From Faeciplasma sp045660445 (lineage in GTDB: Bacteria; Bacillota; Clostridia; Oscillospirales; Ruminococcaceae), in the NCBI GenBank assembly GCA_045660445.1, contig JAZRDR010000001.1:124001-188000 (forward strand): a stretch of 64,000 nucleotides of DNA. Reading direction: 5' to 3'. Below the pieces are notes generated by a model, which made no database searches, was not told where the DNA came from, and saw only the letters and a list, made by a program, of their open reading frames with translations. Below are positions 18,562 to 28,400 of this stretch, piece after piece (within the stretch, counting starts at the first letter, position 1; the number at the start of each line of letters is the position of its first letter). Made by a program: the position numbers and the translations under genes.

Positions 18562-19301
18562 TGATTAGACGCATTGAAAATATCGATGAGATAAAGCTCG
18601 ATCTTCGCGACAGTCACTATTCAAGGCTTATTCTTGCACATATAAAGACCTATGGCACGGATTTTGACTTTTGCGAGGTTTTCGAGATCTCTTCAGCTAA
18701 AAAACGCATCGGCTTCATTGTTTGCTTTAACGCAACAATGGTTGCCGACATTACCGAAAATGCTCACGTAACACAAGCCTGCCTGCGTGAGCTTAAGGAA
18801 TTCATCTCGTTCAAATGCCCCTATACTGTTGAGATCTGCCCCGAGCTTTGCACAAAAATGGGCTTTAAAGGATATTCAAAGATAAAACGCACGTTCTTTG
18901 ACATTATCAAAGGCACGGATGACAAGGGCTTAGCTCTTGAATTGGATTATGATGCAGTGTTCTCCACCGTTTTTGATCCATCGAAAGAAAGCTTCGGACT
19001 TTGGCTTACAGACACCGCAAGGCGTGTTAACCGCAACCTCTCCCGACTCTATTCTTACGAGTCGTCGGTTTTGACTGTGCGCTATTTCTTAAAGAACTTC
19101 GCATATATAACCGACGTTGCCACCCCCGAGAGCGACCGTGGAAAAGGCTTTGGCAGATCGCTATTGCAAAAAGCAGCTTTCGTTTTAGAGAACGAGGGTT
19201 ATAAGCCCTATTTAACCGCAACCGACGAAACAGCGGGTTATTATCGCTCGCTTTATTTTCCCGAAACGGGACAAGACTATATTTACAAACTAAAGGATTA
19301 G
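18561..19301 (+). CDS. GNAT-family N-acetyltransferase
   Basis: A 246-residue protein whose C-terminal third has the acetyl-CoA loop (VATPESDRGKGFGRSLLQKA) and a final motif (YKPYLTATDETAGYYRSLYF). The N-terminal 130 residues are a variant domain without a recognisable motif. The start ATG overlaps the murD stop (TAATG), so it is co-translated with murD. Its substrate is unknown. Its place between murD and a PLP enzyme does not settle its role. Confidence 0.75.
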   Translation: MIRRIENIDEIKLDLRDSHYSRLILAHIKTYGTDFDFCEVFEISSAKKRIGFIVCFNATMVADITENAHVTQACLRELKEFISFKCPYTVEICPELCTKMGFKGYSKIKRTFFDIIKGTDDKGLALELDYDAVFSTVFDPSKESFGLWLTDTARRVNRNLSRLYSYESSVLTVRYFLKNFAYITDVATPESDRGKGFGRSLLQKAAFVLENEGYKPYLTATDETAGYYRSLYFPETGQDYIYKLKD

Positions 19302-19305
19302 ACAA

Positions 19306-20574
19306 ATGGAAAACTTTTTTAACGTTGATCCCAAGCTTATCGAGCTTGGAAAGAAAGCAGAAGACGAGTGCAAGGAAATATTTGCACGCATTGATGCCGT
19401 TGCCGAGCATAACGGACTTAAAGTATTAAAAGCGTTTACAGATAACCGTGTGAGCGAGGTTGCCCTTCACGGCACCACAGGTTACGGCTATGGTGACGAG
19501 GGCAGAGATATCTTGGATAAAGTCTATGCTCAAGCCTTCGGAGGTGAGGATGCACTTGTTCGCCACACCTTCGCCAACGGAACCCACACCCTTGCAGTAT
19601 CCCTTTTCGGCGTTCTTCGCCCCGGGGACAAGCTCTTAATGCTTTGCGGTGCTCCTTATGACACTCTTGAAGAAATAATCGGTAAAAGAGGGGAGAAGGG
19701 CAAAGGATCTTTAATGGATTTCGGCATTGAATATGAAGAGGTCGAGCTTTTAGAAAACGGCATGCCCGACCTTGAACGCATTAAGGAGCGCGTTAAGGAT
19801 GCTAAAGTTGCTTACATTCAGCGTTCTCGCGGATATTCCACCCGCCCGTCATATACCGTTTCGGATATTGAGAAAATAGTTAAAGCAGTCCGCGAATCCA
19901 ATCCCGATGCATATATCTTGGTGGATAACTGCTATGGCGAATTTGTCGAGGATAAAGAACCTCTCGATGTCGGAGCCGACCTTATCATGGGCTCGCTTAT
20001 AAAAAATCCCGGCGGAGGAATCGCCTCAACAGGAGGATACATTGCCGGCAGACACGACCTTGTTGAAAAATGCGCCGACAGACTTACTTGTGTTGGCATG
20101 GGCAAAGAGATCGGTGCCACACTTCACCAAAACCGTGAGATGTTCCTCGGTTTCTTCCTCGCTCCTCAAACGGTTGCAAATGCCGTTAAAACAAGCGAAT
20201 TCGCCTGCAAGCTTTTCGAGCTTTTAGGCTTTGAAACCCTTCCCAAAGCAGGCGAACCCAGAGCTGATATCATCTGCTCACTTCTCTTAAAGAACGAAAA
20301 AACACTCACGTCCTTCGTCAAAGGAATCCAAAAGGGCGCTCCCGTTGACAGTTTCGTAACTCCTGAAGCTTGGGATATGCCCGGATACGACAGCAAGGTC
20401 ATCATGGCGGCAGGCGCATTTACAATGGGCTCGTCTATCGAGCTTTCGGCTGACGCCCCCATCCGCGAGCCTTATGCTGCTTGGCTTCAGGGCGGAATTA
20501 CCTATCCCAGCGGAAAAATGGGAGTTCTGCTCGCCGCACAGCAAATGCTTGACGACGGCACACTTTCCATTTAA
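19306..20574 (+). CDS. Methionine gamma-lyase-like PLP protein
   Basis: A 422-residue PLP-dependent protein of the family called aluminium-resistance or methionine gamma-lyase family protein. Signs are ALHGTTGYGYGDEGRD, HTFANGTHTLAVSLFG, an internal-lysine region GSLIKNPGGGIASTGGYIAG, and the C-terminal LQGGITYPSGKMGVLLAAQ. The length is normal. Enzymatic specificity is poorly defined for this family, so carbon-sulfur lyase activity is an inference. It is the last gene before a 335-base GC-rich gap. Confidence 0.85.
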   Translation: MENFFNVDPKLIELGKKAEDECKEIFARIDAVAEHNGLKVLKAFTDNRVSEVALHGTTGYGYGDEGRDILDKVYAQAFGGEDALVRHTFANGTHTLAVSLFGVLRPGDKLLMLCGAPYDTLEEIIGKRGEKGKGSLMDFGIEYEEVELLENGMPDLERIKERVKDAKVAYIQRSRGYSTRPSYTVSDIEKIVKAVRESNPDAYILVDNCYGEFVEDKEPLDVGADLIMGSLIKNPGGGIASTGGYIAGRHDLVEKCADRLTCVGMGKEIGATLHQNREMFLGFFLAPQTVANAVKTSEFACKLFELLGFETLPKAGEPRADIICSLLLKNEKTLTSFVKGIQKGAPVDSFVTPEAWDMPGYDSKVIMAAGAFTMGSSIELSADAPIREPYAAWLQGGITYPSGKMGVLLAAQQMLDDGTLSI

Positions 20575-20909
20575 CGGCTCGGCACGAAACCGCACTCCGA
20601 CTAAAGTCGGGCGCGCTTCCACGCCTCACAATCGGCGGTCGATAATTGCTCGCGGCTTCACTGCTAATGCCGCCGATATAAATATTTCTTACTCGGCACA
20701 GCCTCGCATTTTGCTGTCGCAAAACCGAAATATTTCAAACGTTCTTCGATCACGGCTCGCACTGCCCCTTCGGGGCGCGCTCGCCACTCGGCGCTAACAC
20801 ATCCCACCGCCCACCCCCGCGCCCACCTGCGCCCACTCGCCGCTTCGCGGCGGCCTGCCGCAGACTTGGCGCTCGCATACATAAATCTAAACACAAAGGA
20901 GACACTATC
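20575..20909. repeat. GC-rich non-coding gap with repeat family B copy 1
   Basis: A 335-base gap with no credible gene. It opens with GCTCGGCACGAAACCGCAC and CTTCCACGCCTC (20,577-20,627), matched at 25,366-25,415. It then contains an AT-rich core with inverted AAATATTTC / GAAATATTT segments, and GC-rich tracts with small TTCG-loop hairpins. No promoter for hprK is evident to me; only the AAAGGAG ribosome site at the right end is clear. Confidence 0.6.
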
Positions 20910-21869
20910 ATGGCAGAAAAATATAGCGTAACGCTTGCGGCAATCGCAAAAGAACTCGATCTTAAAACTCTGTACACTCCCAAAAGCCTCGATACTTTAT
21001 ATGTCAGTAATAACGACATCAACCGTCCCGGCTTGCAGTTAACGGGTTTCTATAACTATTTCAACGCTGAAAAGATCCAGATCTGCGGAAATACAGAATT
21101 TGCATATCTTGAACGCCTCTCGGTCGAGGATAGAACTGCCGCCCTTTTCGAGCTTTTCTCATATAAATTCCCGGCACTTATCATAACTCGCAGCCACGAG
21201 CCTTATCCAGAGCTTTTGAAAGCTGCCGAGCAATACGGTGTCCCCGTTTTAAGAACCGAGCTTGACACTTCTGATACAATGGCTCGCATAATCGCATTCT
21301 TAAACCTCAACCTCGCTCAGCGTATCACCCGCCACGGCGTTTTGATCGAGATCTATGGCGAGGGTGTCTTGATCGTCGGTGAAAGCGGCGTCGGTAAGTC
21401 TGAAACCGCTATTGAGCTTATCAAGCGCGGTCACCGTCTTGTTGCTGATGATGCCGTCGAGATCAAAAAGGTCTCTGCCATCTCGCTTGTTGGCTCCTCT
21501 CCCGATAACATCCGCCACTTTATCGAGCTTCGCGGTATCGGCATCATCAATGCCCGCCGTTTATACGGTATGGGTGCCGTTAAGATGACCGAGAAGATCG
21601 ACCTCGTCGTTAAGCTCGAGCCTTGGGATTCCGAAAAGGTATATGACCGAATGGGCGTTGATAGCGAATATACAAGCATCTTGGGAGTAAAAGTTCCTTC
21701 GCTCACGATCCCCGTAAAGCCCGGCCGTAACACCGCCGTTATCTTAGAGGTTGCTGCAATGAACAACCGCCAAAAGAAGATGGGCTATAATGCCGCACAA
21801 GAGCTTTTAAGCAACCTTGGCCTTGATATGCAGGGCAAGGAAACCGTTTCAAATTGGGAAGATTTCTAA
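20910..21869 (+). CDS. hprK: HPr kinase/phosphorylase
   Basis: Phosphorylates HPr on the regulatory serine and reverses it, controlling carbon catabolite repression. The 319 residues contain an N-terminal sensor-like domain and a kinase domain. The kinase domain has RHGVLIEIYGEG (His142), the P-loop GESGVGKS at 157-164, LVADDAVEI, and the HprK signature ELRGIGIINARRLYG. The start ATG has AAGGAG about nine bases upstream. It opens the hprK-PHP-murB-rapZ-whiA block. Confidence 0.95.
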   Translation: MAEKYSVTLAAIAKELDLKTLYTPKSLDTLYVSNNDINRPGLQLTGFYNYFNAEKIQICGNTEFAYLERLSVEDRTAALFELFSYKFPALIITRSHEPYPELLKAAEQYGVPVLRTELDTSDTMARIIAFLNLNLAQRITRHGVLIEIYGEGVLIVGESGVGKSETAIELIKRGHRLVADDAVEIKKVSAISLVGSSPDNIRHFIELRGIGIINARRLYGMGAVKMTEKIDLVVKLEPWDSEKVYDRMGVDSEYTSILGVKVPSLTIPVKPGRNTAVILEVAAMNNRQKKMGYNAAQELLSNLGLDMQGKETVSNWEDF

Positions 21870-21870
21870 T

Positions 21871-22602
21871 ATGATAATTCAAGCAGATATGCACACGCAC
21901 ACCGTGGCCTCCACCCACGGCTATTCAACGATAGGCGAAAACTGTCTTTATGCTCATCAAGTCGGGATCAAAGCTCTTGCTATGACCGATCACGCCTATA
22001 AAATGCCCGATTCTCCGCACGAATGGCACTTTGGTAATATGAAGATCTTGCCCCGCACTATTCATGGAGTTACCGTTCTTAAAGGAGCCGAGGTCAACAT
22101 ATATAACTATAACGGAGACCTCGATATGACCGAGGATGAGCTTAAAAAGCTTGAATGGGTAGTTGCGTCATATCACAAGTACACTTTCCCGAATTTCACT
22201 CCTGCCGATCCAAAGATAGTTACCGATGGCTATCTAAAAGCTATCCAAAATCCGCATATAGACGTTATCGGCCACCCAACGACCGATTTCTTCCCCTTCG
22301 AGCATGAGCGCACCATAAAAGCCTTTAAGGAATATGACAAGCTTATCGAGATAAACGAAAGCTCGATAAACCGCAAGCCCGGAGCTAAAACAACGCTCGT
22401 TCCCGTTTTGCAGCTATGTAAAAAGCTCGAGGTTCCTGTGATCGTCAACTCCGACGCTCACTTTTTCACAGAGGTCGGCTCAACCCCCGTTGCCGAGAGG
22501 ATCATCCGCGAGCTTGATTTTCCAACACGCCTGATAGTTAATGCAAGCTGGGAAACTCTTCGCGAGCGTATCCTTAAAAAACGTCCGCATTTAGATATAT
22601 AA
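21871..22602 (+). CDS. PHP-domain phosphatase, YcdX-like
   Basis: A 243-residue metal-dependent PHP hydrolase. The N-terminal MIIQADMHTHTVAST holds the HxH metal pair. Further ligands are in AMTDHAYKM, VIGHPTTDFF and VIVNSDAHF. The ATG at 21,871 lies one base after the hprK stop; the frame runs open into hprK, but this start fits the family N-terminus. A phosphoesterase of the YcdX type is likely; the substrate is not shown. Confidence 0.85.
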   Translation: MIIQADMHTHTVASTHGYSTIGENCLYAHQVGIKALAMTDHAYKMPDSPHEWHFGNMKILPRTIHGVTVLKGAEVNIYNYNGDLDMTEDELKKLEWVVASYHKYTFPNFTPADPKIVTDGYLKAIQNPHIDVIGHPTTDFFPFEHERTIKAFKEYDKLIEINESSINRKPGAKTTLVPVLQLCKKLEVPVIVNSDAHFFTEVGSTPVAERIIRELDFPTRLIVNASWETLRERILKKRPHLDI

Positions 22603-22621
22603 CCCGAAAGGACTGAATTTG

Positions 22622-23542
22622 ATGAACCACGCACAAAAGCTGTCGCAAATCAAATCCATGGCAGCATCCTTGGGATGCAAAATAAAAGAATACGAGCCGA
22701 TGTCGGCACATACATCCTTCAACGTCGGCGGCAGATGCGATATGATGGTGTTTCCCAACAGCACTGATGCTCTTATAAAGATGTACACAAAGTGTAAAGA
22801 GATTTCACTTAACACATATGTCTTGGGCAACGGCACTAACGTCCTTTTCACCGATAGGGGATTCTGCGGGGTTATATTCATCATCTCTCACGAGATGGGC
22901 GATATTTGCGTTACCGAAAACACTATAACCGCAAGTGCTGGGGCTTCTCTTAAAAAGCTCTGTCAAACCGCATTGGAAAACGGCTTAACAGGACTTGAAT
23001 TCGCATACGGCATTCCCGGAACAGTCGGCGGAGCTGTATATATGAACGCAGGAGCCTATGGCGGAGAGATGAAGCACGTTGTTAAAGAGGTTATAGCTGT
23101 TGACAGTCTCGGCAAGCTTAAAACCTTTACGCTTGATCAGCTTGATCTTGACTATCGCAAAAGCGTTTTCACCGATTCCGACTATGTTATCTTGTCCGCA
23201 ACTGTCGAGCTTCAGGCAGGAGATAAGGCTGAGATCCAAGCAAAAATGGACGATCTTATGTCTCGCCGCAAGGATAAACAGCCGCTTGAATATCCTTCCG
23301 CCGGCTCAACCTTTAAGCGACCGGAGGGAACTTATGCAGGCCTTGTTATCGAGCAAAGCGGCTTAAAGGGCTATACAGTGGGCGGCGCTCAGGTCAGCGA
23401 AAAGCACGCTAATTTTGTAATCAACAAGGGCGGCGCAACCGCCAATGACATAATCACGCTTATCGAGGATGTTAAGCGCATCGTAAAAGAAAAAACAGGC
23501 TATGATCTCGAATGCGAGGTCAAGCTGATAAAGGATATGTAA
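22622..23542 (+). CDS. murB: UDP-N-acetylenolpyruvoylglucosamine reductase
   Basis: FAD/NADPH enzyme completing UDP-MurNAc synthesis. The 306 residues show the FAD-binding segments (TSFNVGGRCDMMVFP, YVLGNGTNVLFTDRG) and GIPGTVGGAVYMNAGAYGGE. The catalytic serine region is PSAGSTFKRPEG, and the final catalytic Glu lies in the C-terminal domain. The ATG at 22,622 has AAAGGA eight bases upstream; an adjacent TTG is less likely. This is the short type II MurB. Confidence 0.95.
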   Translation: MNHAQKLSQIKSMAASLGCKIKEYEPMSAHTSFNVGGRCDMMVFPNSTDALIKMYTKCKEISLNTYVLGNGTNVLFTDRGFCGVIFIISHEMGDICVTENTITASAGASLKKLCQTALENGLTGLEFAYGIPGTVGGAVYMNAGAYGGEMKHVVKEVIAVDSLGKLKTFTLDQLDLDYRKSVFTDSDYVILSATVELQAGDKAEIQAKMDDLMSRRKDKQPLEYPSAGSTFKRPEGTYAGLVIEQSGLKGYTVGGAQVSEKHANFVINKGGATANDIITLIEDVKRIVKEKTGYDLECEVKLIKDM

Positions 23543-23555
23543 AGAGGGTGAACGA

Positions 23556-24410
23556 ATGAAGATCGTTGTCGTAACGGGAATGTCCGGTGCAGGAAAATCA
23601 AGCGCCATCAACTTTTTTGAGGATATGGGTTATTACTGCATCGACAATATGCCTCCCGAACTGCTTGTCAAATTTGCCGAGCTTATCTCAAATTCCGACT
23701 CGATGATCGATAAGGTCGCTGTCGCTGTCGATATGCGCTCGGGCGAAATGTTTGATAGATTAGAGGATAGCGTTAACGAGCTTAAGATCTCCGGAATAGA
23801 TGTCAGCATCCTCTTCATTGACTGCGATAACGACAAGCTCCTTTCACGCTATAAGGAAACTCGCCGCAAGCACCCCCTTGATGCCGAGGCTTCGGGTAAC
23901 CTTGTCGCCGCAATAGATATTGAAAGAATGGCAACGGCGCACGCACGCGATATCGCTGATTTTTATATCGATTCAACTAACTTGAAAGTCGCTCAGTTTA
24001 AAGATCAGCTCCGAGAGGTCTTTTTCGAGCGTGAATCGGGAATAATCATCAACGTTATCTCCTTTGGCTTTAAATATGGCTATGCTAAGGATGCTGACCT
24101 TGTTTTCGATGTAAGATGCTTGCCGAATCCTTTCTATATCCAAGAATTAAAATATAAAACAGGCTTGGAAGATGATGTATATAACTATGTTTTCAGCTTT
24201 GAAGAGGCAAACGTCTTGTTTGCAAAGCTCGAGGATCTTGTTACATACCTTATCCCTCTTTATAAGTCAGAGGGTAAATTCCGCCTGACGATTGCTTTTG
24301 GCTGCACTGGCGGAAAGCACCGAAGCGTAAGCTTTGCAAGGCGTTTGGCAAATGCTCTTGAAGAAAAAGGACTTAACGTAAGACAGGAACACCGACATAT
24401 AGAATTTTAA
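23556..24410 (+). CDS. rapZ: RapZ-family nucleotide-binding protein
   Basis: A 284-residue P-loop protein (YvcJ/RapZ family). Walker A is GMSGAGKSS at about residues 8-16, the family segment is YYCIDNMPPELL, and the conserved C-terminus is IAFGCTGGKHRSV. In Enterobacteria RapZ controls glmS sRNA turnover. In Firmicutes YvcJ is a GTPase/ATPase whose role is less defined. It sits between murB and whiA as in most Clostridia; the yvcK gene that commonly separates rapZ and whiA is absent here. Confidence 0.93.
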   Translation: MKIVVVTGMSGAGKSSAINFFEDMGYYCIDNMPPELLVKFAELISNSDSMIDKVAVAVDMRSGEMFDRLEDSVNELKISGIDVSILFIDCDNDKLLSRYKETRRKHPLDAEASGNLVAAIDIERMATAHARDIADFYIDSTNLKVAQFKDQLREVFFERESGIIINVISFGFKYGYAKDADLVFDVRCLPNPFYIQELKYKTGLEDDVYNYVFSFEEANVLFAKLEDLVTYLIPLYKSEGKFRLTIAFGCTGGKHRSVSFARRLANALEEKGLNVRQEHRHIEF

Positions 24411-24413
24411 ATT

Positions 24414-25361
24414 ATGGCACGAGTATCAAATACAGAAACCTTTTCATATAAAGTGAAATCCGAGGCTGCGGCAAGTATCACAGGCAGAAAACGCTGTGAT
24501 GCCTGCCTTTTGGGTATGCTTTTGTTTTGCAACACCCTTGAAAGCGACGAAATAGTTTTCCAGACTGAAAACGATGTCGTCCGTGACCTTTTCATCCGCC
24601 TCGTAAACCACGCAACCGAAAATGAAAAAACAGTAACGGTAACTGAAATTAAAAAGCGCGGAAGACCAAGGCTTCATTCTTTAAGAATAGACAAGCCTTC
24701 GCTTTGCCGTGCAGTTTTTGAAAGAGTTGGAATCGACCCGGGCGATCCCTCTCGCTTCTTTGCAGATAACAAGTTACCGAAAGAAAAGGACTTGGGCGCA
24801 TTTGTAGCAGGAGCGTTTTTAACCTGCGGAAGTGTCTTAAAGCCCGAAAACGAGTATCACCTCGAGTTTGTTATGAGCCAGCTTTGCCTTTGCAACGACT
24901 TAGGGCAAATGTTCATCGACCGTTTGGGTATTTTGGGTAAGTACACACAACGAAAATCATCACACATTATGTACTTAAAGGAAAGCGAGCATATCGAGGA
25001 TGTTTTGACTCTTATCGGCGCGCCTTTAAGTGCCTTGGAAATAATGAACGTCAAAATTTTAAAGGACGTCAGGAACCACGTTAACCGCGCCGCGAACTGC
25101 GATATCGCCAATGCCGAAAAGCAGTCGCGTTCATCACAGCGGCAAATAGATGCTATCACAACAATCGAGCGAAGCGAGGGCGGACTTTCACAGCTTCCCG
25201 ATGAGCTTCGTGAGATTGCCGAAATGCGTCTTGAAAATCCCGATTTCACCCTTGCCGAGATCGCTGAGGCTTTTGATCCTCCGCTTTCACGCTCGGGTGC
25301 CAACCACCGCTTCAAACGCCTTGAACAAATAGCTGACCAGCTTTCAAAAATTACCGACTGA
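24414..25361 (+). CDS. whiA: WhiA-type DNA-binding protein
   Basis: A 315-residue protein with a LAGLIDADG-like N-terminal fold (GAFVAGAFLTCGSVLKPENEYHLEF) and a C-terminal helix-turn-helix. The latter shows LPDELREIAEMRLENPDFTL and SGANHRFKRLEQIADQL. WhiA controls sporulation in actinomycetes and affects division and chromosome segregation in Firmicutes. The ATG is three bases after the rapZ stop. It ends the block and is followed by a GC-rich gap with repeat family B. Confidence 0.93.
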   Translation: MARVSNTETFSYKVKSEAAASITGRKRCDACLLGMLLFCNTLESDEIVFQTENDVVRDLFIRLVNHATENEKTVTVTEIKKRGRPRLHSLRIDKPSLCRAVFERVGIDPGDPSRFFADNKLPKEKDLGAFVAGAFLTCGSVLKPENEYHLEFVMSQLCLCNDLGQMFIDRLGILGKYTQRKSSHIMYLKESEHIEDVLTLIGAPLSALEIMNVKILKDVRNHVNRAANCDIANAEKQSRSSQRQIDAITTIERSEGGLSQLPDELREIAEMRLENPDFTLAEIAEAFDPPLSRSGANHRFKRLEQIADQLSKITD

Positions 25362-25365
25362 CCCC

Positions 25366-25415
25366 GCTCGGCACGAAACGCCACTCGCACTTCGTGCGGC
25401 GGCGTTCCACGCCTC
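25366..25415. repeat. GC-rich intergenic repeat, family B copy 2
   Basis: GCTCGGCACGAAACGCCAC, then a hairpin GCAC-TTC-GTGC, then CGTTCCACGCCTC. It shares its ends with 20,577-20,627 while the central stem differs. It lies in the gap between whiA and dnaE. Confidence 0.6.
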
Positions 25416-25443
25416 GCTATCTATCCCCCACAAGGAGCCTACC

Positions 25444-28400
25444 ATGCCCAACTTTGTCCACCTTCATGTTCACACCGAATATTCGCTGCTTGACGGTGCC
25501 TGCCGCATCAAGCGGCTTGTTTCGCGTGCAAAGGCTCTTGGCATGAGCGCTGTCGCCATAACCGACCATGGCAATGTCTACGGTGCGGTGGAATTTTATA
25601 ACGAATGTAAAAAAGAGGGGATAAAGCCCATCATCGGATGCGAGGTTTATGTTGCTCCTCGCTCTCGTTTCGATAAATCCGGCAAGCTCGATATGACACC
25701 CTATCACCTCGTTCTTCTGTGCAAAAACGAGCTTGGCTATAAAAACCTTTGCCGCTTGGTGTCGCTCGCTTATATCGACGGCTTTTATAACCGCCCCCGA
25801 ATCGACTTCGAGCTTTTAAAGCAATATCACGAGGGTCTTGTCTGCCTTTCGGGATGCTTAGCAGGCGAGGTTGCAAGAAACTTAACGAATAACGACTATG
25901 AATCCGCAAAAGAGTGTGCTTTGCGCTATAAATCCCTTTTTGGCGAGGATTATTATATCGAAGTCCAAAACCAAGATTTCAGCGAACAGCGCGCCATTTT
26001 GCCTTATCAATATAAGCTTGCGCGTGAGCTTAACATCAAGCCCGTCGCAACTAACGACGCTCATTATCTTGACCGTCAGGATGCCGCCGCACAAAAGGTC
26101 TTGATGTGCATCGCCACCAACACAACGGTTAAAGACTCCGATGCGATGAGCTTCCCGAACGATCAGTTCTATTTCAAGTCTTATGAAGAAATGCACGACT
26201 GCTTCATCGGACACGAGGATGCACTAGCGTCAACCGTCGAGATTGCCGAAAAGTGCAATTTCGATTTCGATTTCGGCCACACCAAGCTTCCTTATTTCTC
26301 GCTCGAGGGTGTAACTGATAACGAAGCCTTCCTTCGACAAATGAGCTTTGACGGGCTTAAAAAGCTCTATGGCGATCCAACTCAGGATGCGATAGACCGC
26401 CTTGAATACGAGCTTTCTGTCGTTTCAAAAATGGGATATGTCAATTATTATCTCATTGTTTGGGACTTTATTAACTATGCCAAAACGCACGGAATTCCCG
26501 TCGGCCCCGGCCGTGGATCAGGTGCGGGAAGCCTTATCGCTTACTGCATCGGAATCACGGGAATAGATCCTTTAAAATATAACCTTTTGTTCGAAAGATT
26601 TTTAAATCCCGAGCGTGTTTCAATGCCCGACTTCGACATCGATTTTTGTATCGAGGGCAGACAGGACGTCATCGATTACGTCAAACGCAGATACGGAGTT
26701 GATCACGTCGCTCAAATCATAACCTTCGGCTCGATGGCGGCTAGAAACGCCATCCGTGATTGCGCTCGTGCAATGGCCCTGCCTTACAGCCTTGCCGATC
26801 GTGCCGCAAAAGCCGTTCCTTTCGGCATGAGCATCACCGAAGCCAAGGAAAAATGCAACGAATTCCGCGAGATGTATTACGGTGACGCTCAGATCCACGA
26901 GCTTTGCGATATGGCAGTTCAGGTTGAGGATATGCCCCGCCACACCTCAACACACGCCGCCGCAGTCGTCATCACCGAAAAACCAACCGTTGAATATCTT
27001 CCGCTTCAGTCTAACGACGGTCAGCTTGTCACTCAATATGCAATGGGCGCTGTTGAGAGCTTGGGCCTTTTAAAGATCGACTTTTTGGGGCTTCGAAACT
27101 TAACCGTCATCCGCGACTGTGTCAATTCCATCCGCAAACGCGAGCCTGATTTCGATATTTCCCATATCCCTTATGACGACAAGGGCGTTTTCAAAATGCT
27201 TTCTAAAGGTGATACTGCAGGCGTATTCCAGTTTGAATCGGGCGGAATGACCTCGACTATCATGCGCCTTGGCCCCGAAAGTCTTGAAGACCTTATCGCC
27301 GTAATCTCCCTTTTCCGACCGGGACCTATGGAATCCATCGCAAAATATATCGACAATTGCCACAATCCCTCTCACATAAAATACAAAACTCCGCTTTTAA
27401 AGCCGATTTTAGACGTAACCTATGGTGTAATCGTATATCAAGAGCAAGTTATGCAGATATTCCGCTCTCTTGCAGGATACACCTTCGGCAGAGCTGATAT
27501 CGTTCGCCGTGCAATGGCTAAAAAGAAGCACAGCGTGCTCGAGGCTGAGCGTCAAGCCTTTATTTACGGCGATAAGAACCCCGACGGAACAGTTAACTGC
27601 TGTGGCTGTATTGCAAACGGTGTTCCCGAAAGCGTTGCAAATGAGCTTTTCGATGAAATGATGTCATTTGCATCCTATGCTTTTAATAAATCCCACGCTG
27701 CGGCATATGCAACGGTTGCTTATCAAACGGCATATCTAAAGCTTCACTATTTCAAAGAATATATGGCTGCGCTTTTAACAAGCGTTTTGGACAATCTCTC
27801 CAAGGTCATCGAATACAGCGAGGAGTGCGAGGCTAAGGGTGTCAAGATACTTTGCCCCGATGTCAATTCAAGCTATGAATCCTTTGTTGTTACAGATGAA
27901 GGCATCCGCTTTGGGCTTTTAGCAATAAAGAGTTTGGGCAGGGGAATCATTCAAAACCTTATTGCCGAGCGTGAGAAAAACGGCAACTTCGTTTCTCTTT
28001 ACGATTTCATCTCCCGAATGTATGGCAAAGAGCTTAACTCCCGCGCGATAGAAGCTTTAATAACAAGCGGCGCGTTCGACTGTTTCCCCACAAATCGCCG
28101 TCAAATGCTCACGAATTACGACCTTGTTTTAAATGCTGTTTCCGACCGTGAACGCTTTAATCTCGACGGTCAGCTCGATCTCTTCGGCTTTTCGGATGAC
28201 AGCGACCCTCGTTCAGGCACCTCTGTTATTGAGATCCCGTATGCCGAGGAATTCTCCTTTGCCGAGCTTTTGGAAATGGAAAAAGAAACTGTGGGAATCT
28301 ATGTTTCGGGCCATCCATTAAGCGAATATAACCCTTGGCTGACAACGGGCGGAATGGCAACTGTCAGAAAGATATTTGACAACTCAAAGGAAATGCTCAA

